Part shown: piece after piece, positions 1-7,126 of the stretch
How positions within the stretch are numbered: the stretch's first letter is position 1
Layout: every line of letters starts with the position of its first letter
Assembly (NCBI GenBank): GCA_023436485.1
Contig: JAEZIU010000051.1
Location: 1 to 9,567 of the forward strand
Direction: 5' to 3'
DNA: 9,567 bases
Origin: Bacillota bacterium
GTDB lineage: Bacteria > Bacillota > Clostridia > Acetivibrionales > DSM-1351
Position numbers and translations under genes: made by a program
The notes under the pieces: generated by a model
Told to the model about the DNA's origin: nothing
Databases searched by the model: none
What the model saw: the letters and a program-made list of their open reading frames with translations, nothing else

Positions 1-315
1 ACTCCTGCATGGATGCAGTATGTATATAAGACAAACATTAATATGTTTGTACAGTTCGCTGTTAACGTAATGGGAGTAGAGGGCAGCTATCGTGATCCTG
101 ATGCCATTGTAATGGAAGGAATCGCAAGACTTCGTGAATTTTATAAAAAAATGGATCTTCCGGCTACTCTCACTGAAATGGGTATAGAGGAAGAAAGGTA
201 CGAACTTATGGCAAGAAAAGCAACCGGTGAAGCATATGGTAAAGAACATTCAATTGGAGGCCTTAAAAAGCTTAACTGGCAGGATGTACTTGAGATATAC
301 AAGCTTGCCAAATAA
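1..315 (+). CDS. Iron-containing alcohol dehydrogenase, butanol dehydrogenase type (C-terminal part only)
   Basis: The reading frame is open from base 1 (TPAWMQYVYK...) to the TAA at 313-315, so the gene begins before the window. The 104 visible residues are about a quarter of the usual 385-390. They match the all-helical C-terminal end of group III Fe-dependent alcohol dehydrogenases: an AWMQYVY segment, FVQFAVNVMGVEG, then a helix with ARLREFYKKMDLPATLTEMGI, and a final GGLKKLNWQDVLEIYKLAK. By family knowledge these cytosolic enzymes reduce aldehydes such as butyraldehyde or acetaldehyde with NAD(P)H during fermentation. The metal-binding histidines and the nucleotide-binding domain lie upstream, so cofactor and substrate cannot be judged here. 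A strong terminator follows, so it is transcriptionally separate from the germination operon. The internal ATG at 13 is not the true start. Confidence 0.85.
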   Translation, partial: TPAWMQYVYKTNINMFVQFAVNVMGVEGSYRDPDAIVMEGIARLREFYKKMDLPATLTEMGIEEERYELMARKATGEAYGKEHSIGGLKKLNWQDVLEIYKLAK

Positions 316-344
316 ACAACGTATAATCAAATGACAATTTACTT

Positions 345-398
345 AAATAAACCCCTAAAAGGCTGGTAATTACAAGCCTTTTAGGGGTTTATTTTATT
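345..398 (+). terminator. Rho-independent terminator after the alcohol dehydrogenase
   Basis: A perfect 20-bp stem (345-364 with 375-394) encloses a 10-base loop and contains the block CCCCTAAAAGGC paired with GCCTTTTAGGGG. The descending arm ends in a T-rich tract (TTTATTTTATTT). The A-rich ascending arm means it may also work for transcripts from the opposite strand. It isolates the dehydrogenase from the ger operon. The rest of the 316-489 gap is AT-rich, and I see no clear promoter in it. Confidence 0.93.
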
Positions 399-489
399 TA
401 TAGCCAAAATATTATAAAAATTGATTATTTTATCACTAAATTGCAAATAACTATTGCTGATATAGAAAAATTTGATCGGTGATGATTTT

Positions 490-2058
490 ATGTATAAAAA
501 AGGCTCCAAAAAGTATAAGGCAAATAATCCTGAAAATAGTGCCGGACAAGTTGATAATAATCCTCAAACAAGGAAATTAACGGAATCCTTGGAGGAAAAT
601 ATATCGCTGTTTAAAAACATATTTAAGGATGATCAGACACTTGTAACAAGAGATTTCCAGAATAAATCTGTTGGGGAAGCCAAGTGCTGTATTATTTATA
701 TAGATGGAATGGTCAATACAGAGGTTGTAAACGAAAATATCATTCAACCTGTTTTACGAAATAATCTTGCTGAGGATATTGATATTAATAATCTGTTGGA
801 AGCCCTCAAGGAAAAGGTCATAGTATCAAACAATATAAAAATTGAGACAGATATTAATAAGATGGTGAGTTCAATAATTTCAGGTGATACTCTTTTTATT
901 TTGGAGGGATATGATAAAGGTCTTATTATTGAGTCCAAGGGATGGGAAAAAAGGCCAATTATGGAGCCTGAATCCTCAAAGGTTGTACGTGGGCCCAGAG
1001 AGGGTTTTACGGAATCGCTAATGGTAAACCTCACCTTGTTACGTAGAAGAATCCAAAATCCTGAATTGAAATTCAAATTCAGAGAATTAGGAGAAAGAAC
1101 GCATACGTCCCTTTGTATATGTTATATGGAAGGTCTGGCAATACAGGAAGTATTGACAGAGCTTGAAGAACGTTTAAATAAAATAAAGATAGACGGGATT
1201 TTAGATTCGGGTTATATTCAGGAGCTTATTAAGGATGCCCCCTATTCGCCTTTTGAGACAGTAGGAGCATTTGAAAGGCCGGATGTTGTAGCGTCTAAAC
1301 TTCTTGAGGGGCGAGTTGCTTTATTTGTAGACGGAAGCCCCTTTGTATTAACGGTGCCATTTACTGCCGGGGAGAATTTTCAGGCCAGTGAGGACTATTA
1401 CAATAACTATATTTTCGCAAACATAAATCGTTTAATCAGAGGCTTTACAGCTGTAACTTCTACCACCATACCTGCAATATTTTTGGCTCTTGTAACATAT
1501 CATCAGGAGATGCTTCCGACTCCGTTGCTTATAAGCATTTCTTCTTCCAGACAGGGTGTTCCATTTCCAACTTCTCTTTCACTGTTTATTATGTTATTTA
1601 TTTTTGATATTTTAAGGGAAGTTGGTACAAGAATGCCCGGGCCTGTAGGACAGGCGGTAAACATTGTGGGAACTTTGGTTTTAGGACAGGCTGCAGTTCA
1701 GGCAAAACTGGTCAGTGCCCCGGTAATTATAATTACCGCACTTACGGGAATTACAACCTTGATAAACATGAACACAATTGGTTCCACTATTGTATTCCGA
1801 ACGTTTTATTTATTGGGAGCGTCATTCCTTGGTATATACGGATTATTGATGTGCATCATTATCATGTACCTTCACATGATGAGTATTCGCTCATTTGGGG
1901 TTCCATATATGATGAACAGCACCCGGGTTAAAAACCATGACGGGCAGGATGCCTGGATTCGTGCACCCTGGTGGAATATGAACCTAAGACCCAAAATCTT
2001 TTCAGCGGATTTGACAAGACAAGTTTCAAATAAAAAAAATGGAAATCAAAATAAATGA
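490..2058 (+). CDS. gerKA: Spore germinant receptor subunit A (GerA/GerKA family)
   Basis: A 522-residue member of the GerA family (PF03323), the A subunit of the spore inner-membrane nutrient receptor. Hydrophilic N-terminal domains (about 1-305) include the family block VRGPREGFTESL (166-177) and EGRVALFVDGSPFVLTVP (273-290). The membrane domain (about 310-465) contains the signature LREVGTRMPGPVGQAVNIVG (375-394) and GTLVLGQAAVQAKLVSAP. The C-terminal tail keeps SFGVPY and RAPWWNMNLRP, but the segment between them (MMNSTRVKNHDGQ) is less typical. I chose ATG 490 because GGTGAT at 478-483 gives a 6-base spacing; a TTG at 472 in the same frame has no Shine-Dalgarno sequence. The stop overlaps the next start (ATGA). 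In the family this subunit helps sense nutrients and trigger dormancy exit, and expression is expected in the forespore. I could not identify a convincing sigma-G promoter upstream. The germinant cannot be inferred. Confidence 0.95.
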   Translation: MYKKGSKKYKANNPENSAGQVDNNPQTRKLTESLEENISLFKNIFKDDQTLVTRDFQNKSVGEAKCCIIYIDGMVNTEVVNENIIQPVLRNNLAEDIDINNLLEALKEKVIVSNNIKIETDINKMVSSIISGDTLFILEGYDKGLIIESKGWEKRPIMEPESSKVVRGPREGFTESLMVNLTLLRRRIQNPELKFKFRELGERTHTSLCICYMEGLAIQEVLTELEERLNKIKIDGILDSGYIQELIKDAPYSPFETVGAFERPDVVASKLLEGRVALFVDGSPFVLTVPFTAGENFQASEDYYNNYIFANINRLIRGFTAVTSTTIPAIFLALVTYHQEMLPTPLLISISSSRQGVPFPTSLSLFIMLFIFDILREVGTRMPGPVGQAVNIVGTLVLGQAAVQAKLVSAPVIIITALTGITTLINMNTIGSTIVFRTFYLLGASFLGIYGLLMCIIIMYLHMMSIRSFGVPYMMNSTRVKNHDGQDAWIRAPWWNMNLRPKIFSADLTRQVSNKKNGNQNK

Positions 2059-3206
2059 ATAAATCTAAAAGAATTGTTATGTCGATAATTATTTTCATAA
2101 ATTTATTATACATTTCCGGATGTTGGGACTACAGAGAAGTGGACGACCTTGCCATTGTTGCGGGAGCAGCTATAGATAAAGGAGCTGACGGACAATACAC
2201 AGTAACAACCGAAGTAGTTGATGTCGACGGCAGTAATGATACAAAAGAAAAATCAAAACTGGTGTCCATGCATGGAAAAACCATACTGGATGCTATAAGA
2301 AACGGAATATCAATTACGGGAAAAAGGCTTTATTGGAGCCATTGCAAAGTTGCAATTTTAAGTAAAGAGGTTGCAGAAGAAGGAGTCACAAAGGTCCTTG
2401 ATGTTTTTATACGGGATGCTGAAATAAATAATGATGTAAATATACTGTACTCACAGCAGGAAACAGCCAGAGAAATACTTGAGGCACAGGAGACAACGGA
2501 AAGTATAAAATCATTTGCACTTGATAAAGTAATAAAAAACCAGACTAAAATCAGCAAAGCACCAAAAACGGATTTGCTGGATTTTAGTATAGAATTACAG
2601 ACTCAAGGGGCTTCAACGGTAATTCCTTCGGTACATCTTGATGATGTAAAGGGGAGCATGATTCCCCGTGTAACAGGTGCTGCTATCATTAAAGATGATA
2701 AAATTGCCGGTGAACTAGGTGATGAAGAAACAAAAGAACTGCTTTTTGTAAGGAACGAAGTGAAGGGTGGAATTTTGATTGAGGATAAGGAAGTAGGCTT
2801 ATCGGCTCCTATTTCTTTTGAAATATTCGCAAATAAAACAAAGGTAAAGCCGGTTGCCGAAGCTGAAAAGTTTAAATTCAAGGTAGAAATACGTACAACT
2901 GTGGCAATCGATGAAATCGAAGGAAATGAAAACTTTATTGACGAAAAGGCAATAAAGAGGCTGGAGGCCGGTACTTCACAAGCTACCCAAAAAAAAGTGG
3001 AAGAATTCATTAAGAAAATTCAGTCAGAGTTTGGTACTGACATATTTAAGTTCGGCGAAAAGCTCAGAGAAAAGGACCCTAATAAATGGAAAAGCGTATC
3101 AAATAAGTGGGAAGAGGTATTCAGAAATTTAGAGGTAGACGTTGATGCCAAGGTTCATATAAAAAACAGTGCTTTATTATACAAAACAGTTAAAAAAGGT
3201 GGGTAA
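2055..3206 (+). CDS. gerKC: Spore germinant receptor lipoprotein subunit C (GerC/GerKC family)
   Basis: A 383-residue lipoprotein of the Ger(x)C family. A basic start and a hydrophobic segment (residues 5-20) lead to the lipobox ISGC, with Cys23 as the predicted lipidated residue. It is followed at once by the family hallmark WDYREVDDLAIVAG (24-37). The N-terminal domain carries the conserved WSHCKVAILSKEVAEEG (94-110) and VLDVFIRDAEIN; the rest (about 205-380) fits the C-terminal GerAC domain (PF05504). It should be anchored on the outer face of the spore inner membrane as part of the receptor with subunits A and B. The ATG overlaps the gerKA stop by 4 bases (ATGA), so translational coupling is likely. 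The only Shine-Dalgarno-like sequence is a weak GGAAA at 2041-2045. It ends 4 bases before the small gene that follows. Confidence 0.95.
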   Translation: MNKSKRIVMSIIIFINLLYISGCWDYREVDDLAIVAGAAIDKGADGQYTVTTEVVDVDGSNDTKEKSKLVSMHGKTILDAIRNGISITGKRLYWSHCKVAILSKEVAEEGVTKVLDVFIRDAEINNDVNILYSQQETAREILEAQETTESIKSFALDKVIKNQTKISKAPKTDLLDFSIELQTQGASTVIPSVHLDDVKGSMIPRVTGAAIIKDDKIAGELGDEETKELLFVRNEVKGGILIEDKEVGLSAPISFEIFANKTKVKPVAEAEKFKFKVEIRTTVAIDEIEGNENFIDEKAIKRLEAGTSQATQKKVEEFIKKIQSEFGTDIFKFGEKLREKDPNKWKSVSNKWEEVFRNLEVDVDAKVHIKNSALLYKTVKKGG

Positions 3207-3210
3207 AGGA

Positions 3211-3420
3211 TTGATTATTTTTGTAATTATCGGTTATACGTTTTTGGTTATTTTTAATTTTATACCGCTGTATAAAAAGAAATTATGGTCAGACTTTTGG
3301 GTGAACAGCATATTGGGTATATTCTCATTGACTGTAGCCGTATTAATATCCTTTAATGTTAAAATACCCAGTCCTGCCAAGCCTATAGAGCATCTAATTA
3401 CTTTAATACTGGGAAAGTAG
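3211..3420 (+). CDS. Small two-helix membrane protein, probable germinant receptor D-type subunit
   Basis: The proposed product has 69 residues and starts at TTG 3211. The reason is AGGTGGG at 3197-3203, a strong Shine-Dalgarno sequence 7 bases upstream that overlaps the end of gerKC. An in-frame ATG at 3169 would add 14 residues inside gerKC and has no such site. The protein has two hydrophobic helices (about residues 2-18 and 31-47) joined by a short basic loop (YKKKLWSDFW). Its tail is short and conserved-looking (IPSPAKPIEHLITLILGK). Small two-helix D proteins encoded in or beside ger operons are known in Bacillus to modulate receptor-dependent germination. Size, topology and position between C and B fit that class, but the identity is inferred from architecture. 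gerKB starts 8 bases later, so it is clearly within the operon. Confidence 0.75.
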   Translation: MIIFVIIGYTFLVIFNFIPLYKKKLWSDFWVNSILGIFSLTVAVLISFNVKIPSPAKPIEHLITLILGK

Positions 3421-3428
3421 GTTTTAGA

Positions 3429-4514
3429 ATGGCAAAAGAACAAATATCAGACAAGGAAGCAATAATTTTATTAATAACGTTTATAATGGGGACTACGATG
3501 ATTGTAGGTACAGGGGGAGATGCTAAAAATGATGCATGGATTGCAGGTATAGTTGCCACAATTTCCTTTATTCCACTGCTTCTTATTTTTTCGAGATTAC
3601 TGTCGCTTTTTCCGGGAAAAGATTTGTTTGATATTTTCAGTATTTTATTTGGGAAAATAGCCGGTAAAACTTTATCTGCCATTTACATATGGTATAGCTT
3701 TCACCTGGCAGGACTTGTACTGAGGAATTTTGGGGAGTTCATCAATTTAGTAGCTTTACCTGAAACACCTTTGTTTATTCCCTTGCTATGTCTGGGACTG
3801 GTATGCATTGCTGCTGTCTACTTGGGGATTGAAGTAATAAGCAGAACTATGGCTATTTTTGTACCGCTAATTGTTTTTGTTGTTTTTGTTGTTCTGATAT
3901 TGGGAGTACCGCAGCTCCGGCTGAATTACATTCAACCGATACTTGGAAATGGTTTAGCCCCGGTGTTGAAAGGTGCATTCTCAACCTTTACCTTCCCTAT
4001 GGCTGAGACTGTGGTTTTTCTGTGTATTTTTACATCTCTCCAAACAAAAAAGTCACCTAAAAAGGTGTACATATGGGGTACCCTTATAGCAGCTAGTATG
4101 ATTATCATAATCACAATAAGGAATATCGCAGTACTAGGAAATCTGACGGGGAACTTCAATTTTCCGTCTTATGTAGCTGTCAGCAGAATAAGGATTGGTA
4201 ACTTTATACAAGGAATGCAAGTAACCGTATCCTTCGTGTTTATATTTGCTGTTTTTGCAAAATGTACGGTATGCCTGTTGGCAGCTTGTAAAGGAATAGC
4301 TAAAGTATTCAATTTAAAAGATTATAGGTCAATCGTAATCCAAACCGGATTGCTGATGATTTATTTCTCATATATTATTTATCATACTATAATAGAAATG
4401 AATTACTGGGCCTTTGAAATTTATCCGTACTATGCATTCCCAATGCAGGTGATAATACCGACAATCACTTGGATTATTGCAGAGATAAAAGTGTCTAGAG
4501 TGACTGCTAAATAA
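3429..4514 (+). CDS. gerKB: Spore germinant receptor permease-like subunit B (GerB/GerKB family)
   Basis: A 361-residue integral membrane protein with about 10 hydrophobic helices, of the spore permease family (PF03845, APC superfamily). Recognisable features are the N-terminal block GTTMIVGTGG followed by DAWIAGI (residues 21-41), LPETP (110-114), FPMAETVVFL (189-198) in the mid-protein helix, and SYVAVSRIRIGNFIQGMQ (247-264) leading to a helix ending FAKC. Length is normal for the family (about 360-370). In Bacillus receptors this subunit carries the nutrient-binding pocket, so it is the best place to look for germinant specificity. The ATG is preceded by GTAGG at 3417-3421, which overlaps the stop of the small upstream gene; spacing is 7 bases. 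No clear terminator follows before the MFS promoter. Confidence 0.94.
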   Translation: MAKEQISDKEAIILLITFIMGTTMIVGTGGDAKNDAWIAGIVATISFIPLLLIFSRLLSLFPGKDLFDIFSILFGKIAGKTLSAIYIWYSFHLAGLVLRNFGEFINLVALPETPLFIPLLCLGLVCIAAVYLGIEVISRTMAIFVPLIVFVVFVVLILGVPQLRLNYIQPILGNGLAPVLKGAFSTFTFPMAETVVFLCIFTSLQTKKSPKKVYIWGTLIAASMIIIITIRNIAVLGNLTGNFNFPSYVAVSRIRIGNFIQGMQVTVSFVFIFAVFAKCTVCLLAACKGIAKVFNLKDYRSIVIQTGLLMIYFSYIIYHTIIEMNYWAFEIYPYYAFPMQVIIPTITWIIAEIKVSRVTAK

Positions 4515-4521
4515 ATTTATG

Positions 4522-4549
4522 TTAAAAAATTATGTGATTAAGATATAAT
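4522..4549 (+). promoter_or_regulatory. Probable sigma-A promoter for the MFS transporter
   Basis: A perfect -10 hexamer TATAAT (4544-4549) lies 16 bases after TTAAAA (4522-4527), which matches 4 of 6 -35 consensus bases. It sits in the 72-base gap after gerKB. Because the surroundings are very AT-rich, the -35 is only moderately convincing. It suggests vegetative expression of the transporter independent of the ger operon. Confidence 0.5.
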
Positions 4550-4586
4550 ATAAGTTAAAAACAAAGTGTATTTTAGAGGTGAATAA

Positions 4587-5744
4587 GTGAAAAAAATATC
4601 TATTTCTTTATTATGTACTCAGTTATGCCTTATTGCCATGATACTCTCCTCCTCGGGGCTTGCAATGCCAAGATTGGCTGAAGAACTTGGCTTGACATCT
4701 GTGCAGCAGGGTAGTGTGGTAAGTATTCAGTTTTTGGGATTTACACTGGGAGTTTTAATTGGTGGAACTTTTGCAGATAGTTATGGGGGATTAAAGATAT
4801 TAAGAGTTGCTTTTGCCGGGTTGGGAGTTGCCACACTGATATTTGGTATATCCGGCTACTATATGATGTCTGTGACAGGAATATTTTTTATAGGTTTTTT
4901 CGGTAGTATATGTCAGAATACAATTGTGTCTCTCACAACATCCTTAGATACTAAAAAGGCAGACTCCAACATAGCGTTTATCAATGTGTTTTTTACCGTC
5001 GGGGCAATAATTACTCCGCTCCTCCTTTTAATCTTTACAGTGTTTTTTAATGTATGGAGAATTACATATTATATTATAGCTATATTATTCATAGGGATGG
5101 CGTTATTAACAACAAATTACAAAGATACATCAGAAATAAAATCATCCTCCCTTAAAAATGCATTTATACAGTACAAGTATGCATTTACAAAGCCTATAAA
5201 TCTGGTAGCACCTTTAACTTTATTTTTATATGTTGCTGCGGAAACCGGACTGTGGGGATTTGCACCAATGTTTTTTGAAAGCCGTGGCTACGGAAAGATT
5301 TCAGGAATTGCAGCAAGTATTTTCATATGGGTTGCCATGTTTGTAGGACGTTCTCTTTCTGTAAGACTAATTAAAAGGTTTGATATGGTAAGGATATTGC
5401 TGGTGCACGGAATGCTAGCAGTAATTTCACTGGTTATGGTTATTTATTCAAATCAGACTACGGCAATATTTTGGATAGCACTAGCCGGATTTGCATGTTC
5501 GCCTTTTTACCCATTTCTTATAATTTGGATAACAAGGTTAACAGGGGAGAAAAATAGTACAATGTTGGCTTTCAACATGGGTGCCGGGACATTGGGGCCT
5601 GTGGTGATGGGTATTTTCACCGGAAAGATAGTAAGCAGTCGTGGAAGTAGCTATGCGACGGCTGTGCCGGCTCTTGCTATGCTACTTGCAGTTTTAATAT
5701 TATTTCTATTCAGAAACCGTAAATCAGAGCTCGATATTGACTAA
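4587..5744 (+). CDS. Major facilitator superfamily transporter, possibly sugar-type
   Basis: A 385-residue protein with the size and hydrophobicity of a 12-helix MFS transporter in two six-helix halves. The halves are split by a hydrophilic linker at about 176-200 (NYKDTSEIKSSSLKNAFIQY). MFS motif A is visible as GGTFADSYGGLKIL (59-72), and a related repeat, GRSLSVRLIKRF (254-265), appears in the second half. Helix 7 reads LYVAAETGLWGFAPMFF and helix 10 has FYPFLIIWITR. Both resemble the fucose/glucose-type (FHS-like) MFS subfamily, so proton-coupled sugar uptake is a possibility. The substrate is not readable from sequence, and an efflux role remains open. The GTG start at 4587 is fixed by AGAGGTGA at 4575-4582. 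Neighbouring genes give no functional hint: it sits between the germination operon and a secreted protein, apparently with its own promoter. Confidence 0.88.
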   Translation: MKKISISLLCTQLCLIAMILSSSGLAMPRLAEELGLTSVQQGSVVSIQFLGFTLGVLIGGTFADSYGGLKILRVAFAGLGVATLIFGISGYYMMSVTGIFFIGFFGSICQNTIVSLTTSLDTKKADSNIAFINVFFTVGAIITPLLLLIFTVFFNVWRITYYIIAILFIGMALLTTNYKDTSEIKSSSLKNAFIQYKYAFTKPINLVAPLTLFLYVAAETGLWGFAPMFFESRGYGKISGIAASIFIWVAMFVGRSLSVRLIKRFDMVRILLVHGMLAVISLVMVIYSNQTTAIFWIALAGFACSPFYPFLIIWITRLTGEKNSTMLAFNMGAGTLGPVVMGIFTGKIVSSRGSSYATAVPALAMLLAVLILFLFRNRKSELDID

Positions 5745-5765
5745 TTTTTGGTGTAATGCTACTAT
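5737..5765 (+). promoter_or_regulatory. Likely sigma-A promoter with extended -10 for the secreted-protein gene
   Basis: TTGACT (5737-5742, 5 of 6 consensus) and TACTAT (5760-5765) are 17 bases apart. The -10 is preceded by TG plus one base (5757-5759), an extended -10. The -35 overlaps the MFS stop codon. Transcription would start near 5772, leaving a very short leader before the strong Shine-Dalgarno at 5782-5787. Confidence 0.58.
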
Positions 5766-5793
5766 TTGGTTATAAAAACCTAGGAGGTCGGAT

Positions 5794-6849
5794 ATGAAAA
5801 AGATATTAGCATTAGTATTGAGTGTGTGTCTTGTATTGTCTGTATTGGCTGTTCCCGTAACAGCTGCATCAACAAAACTTACATCTTCAGAGCTTAACAT
5901 CATAAAGGCATATCAAAAAACCCTTGAAACAAAAAATCTAAAGTATATTAACAGTTACAAGTACAGCGGTGTTACATACAAAATGCTGAGCATACCAAGC
6001 GGCTCAACTGCAAAGATTCTTACTCCCCAGTATTCAAAAGGCTACGATTCAAAAAACAAGTTGAATATGGCTAACCTGAAAGGCTTGCTGGTAGTCAGCA
6101 GTAAGAGTACATTAAGTGTTTCTAATATAAGTGGCGGTGTTTATCTTAAAACAAAAAACAAGAAGATATATGCCTATAATGCAGTTGCAACAAGCACAAA
6201 GGCTATTGCGACAAAGAACCTTACCAGCAGTCAGAAGAGTGAAGTAAAGAAATATTTAAGTTCCATGTACGGTGAAAAGACTGCAAACAATCTTGTTAAC
6301 CCGGTAACAGCTCTTGGATCAATTAATAACCCGGTTCCATTGAACCAAAAGTACACCTGGAGTGAAACAAAGGATTTTCTTGACGACAAAATATCAGGTA
6401 CCTTCTCGATGACTGTTAAAAGTTTTGAAAAGGTAACTATCGAAGAACTGGAACAAATGGGGATCAATGCTAAGGATAGAGCTGACCATGAGTATGCTAT
6501 AATAGATGTTCTATGGGAAGTTCAAAACGCCCAACTTACCCAGGTTAAAGGAGAAGGTTCGGCTTATCTTAGTGTTGGATGGGATGCCGACATATGGGGA
6601 ATAAAAACCTCTGACAATGCATCAATAATAGGGAGTCTGGATTATGGCTTTGATGGAAGTCTGGATGATGCGATGGATGAAGTTACAGACTTTAGAAAAG
6701 TAACACCAGGTATGACAGAATCATTTACAGCAGAAGGCAAAGTAGTTATAGACCTTTATAAGAATAAAACAAATTATCTAGTTATGCAGAATGAACAGAT
6801 ACTAGATAAAGATTATGACGCGAGCTTTATATATTTTAAATTGCAATAA
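5794..6849 (+). CDS. Secreted protein of unknown function with a probable Ig-like C-terminal domain
   Basis: The 351-residue product starts with a classical Sec signal peptide: MKK, a hydrophobic core at 4-19, then PVTAAS with signal peptidase I cleavage near residue 24 or 25. I do not recognise the protein. It appears bipartite. Residues 26-165 are rich in Lys, Ser and Tyr, with TKNLKYINSYKYSGVTYKML and several short beta-like stretches. Residues about 172-351 begin with ALGSINNPVPLNQKYTW, an opening common in clostridial secreted beta-sandwich proteins of the DUF4352-like kind. They continue with YAIIDVLWEV, KVTPGMTESFTAEGKVVIDL and an aromatic end FIYFKLQ. There is no cell-wall anchor, SLH, dockerin or catalytic motif, so it is probably released or loosely wall-associated. 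The start is secured by AGGAGG at 5782-5787, 6 bases upstream. It is monocistronic by promoter and terminator. Confidence 0.87.
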   Translation: MKKILALVLSVCLVLSVLAVPVTAASTKLTSSELNIIKAYQKTLETKNLKYINSYKYSGVTYKMLSIPSGSTAKILTPQYSKGYDSKNKLNMANLKGLLVVSSKSTLSVSNISGGVYLKTKNKKIYAYNAVATSTKAIATKNLTSSQKSEVKKYLSSMYGEKTANNLVNPVTALGSINNPVPLNQKYTWSETKDFLDDKISGTFSMTVKSFEKVTIEELEQMGINAKDRADHEYAIIDVLWEVQNAQLTQVKGEGSAYLSVGWDADIWGIKTSDNASIIGSLDYGFDGSLDDAMDEVTDFRKVTPGMTESFTAEGKVVIDLYKNKTNYLVMQNEQILDKDYDASFIYFKLQ

Positions 6850-6872
6850 GTCATTCAAAATAATTTAAAAGT

Positions 6873-6909
6873 AAAAGGAATACTTCACAAAAGAGGTATT
6901 CCTTTTTTT
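6873..6909 (+). terminator. Rho-independent terminator after the secreted-protein gene
   Basis: A 14-bp stem with one G-U pair (6873-6886 with 6893-6906) centres on GGAATAC paired with GTATTCC. It has a 6-base loop and ends in seven consecutive T residues (6903-6909). It lies 24 bases after the stop codon. Confidence 0.92.
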
Positions 6910-6988
6910 ATTGATTTTTATACTGATAAGTCCCCAATTTAATACTCAAGAATCAAAAGAATAAAATTTGGATATTTTGAGAACATAT

Positions 6989-7010
6989 AATATATAATTC
7001 ATTATATATT
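6989..7010 (+). repeat. 22-bp AT-only inverted repeat upstream of metY
   Basis: Perfect 10-base arms, AATATATAAT and ATTATATATT, flank the central TC. The centre is about 45 bases upstream of the metY -35. It could be an upstream protein-binding site, but a palindrome made only of A and T can arise by chance in DNA this AT-rich. The remainder of the 6910-7040 stretch shows no gene or recognisable riboswitch. Confidence 0.4.
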
Positions 7011-7044
7011 CAATAAAATAATTTAAAATTTTATAAAAAAGGTA

Positions 7045-7073
7045 TTGACTAAAATTAAATTTGGTTTTATTAT
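7045..7073 (+). promoter_or_regulatory. Sigma-A promoter of metY
   Basis: TTGACT (7045-7050, 5 of 6 consensus) is followed after exactly 17 bases by TATTAT (7068-7073, 5 of 6). The expected transcription start is around 7080, giving a leader of about 45 bases. That is too short for a SAM riboswitch or T-box. Confidence 0.8.
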
Positions 7074-7090
7074 ATTAATATAACAAAACC
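7063..7090 (+). promoter_or_regulatory. 28-bp near-perfect palindrome over the metY -10, probable operator
   Basis: The left arm GGTTTTATTATATT (7063-7076) is the reverse complement of the right arm AATATAACAAAACC (7077-7090) at 13 of 14 positions; the exception is 7069/7084. It covers the whole -10 and the expected start site, so a dimeric protein bound here would block transcription. As RNA it would overlap the start site, so action as DNA is more likely. The regulator is not in the window; a sulfur or methionine repressor is an inference from the gene it controls. Confidence 0.6.
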
Positions 7091-7126
7091 TATAAACTTA
7101 CTTGCATATAAAGGGGGATACCATAT

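Noticed and set aside
408..470. Sigma-G promoter for the ger operon
   Set aside because: Sporulation control is expected, but the only candidates (AAATA near 408, ATCACTA at 432-438) have poor consensus and spacing, so I did not list one.
472..489. TTG start at 472 adding six residues to gerKA
   Set aside because: No Shine-Dalgarno precedes it, whereas ATG 490 has GGTGAT at a good distance.
2603..3010. Minus-strand open frame of 135 codons opposite gerKC
   Set aside because: It is a shadow of a well-conserved gene, with low-complexity Ser/Thr-rich product and no ribosome-binding site. The other antisense frames are alike.
3169..3210. ATG 3169 as start of the small ger gene
   Set aside because: It would overlap gerKC by 38 bases with no ribosome-binding site; TTG 3211 has AGGTGGG at 7 bases.
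7041..7072. Rrf2/CymR-type site around ATTGACTAAAAT
   Set aside because: The resemblance comes mostly from the -35 hexamer itself, and no matching second half-site is present.
6910..7126. SAM riboswitch or T-box before metY
   Set aside because: No GC-rich paired stems, S-box core or T-box sequence is seen, and the predicted start leaves only about 45 bases of leader.
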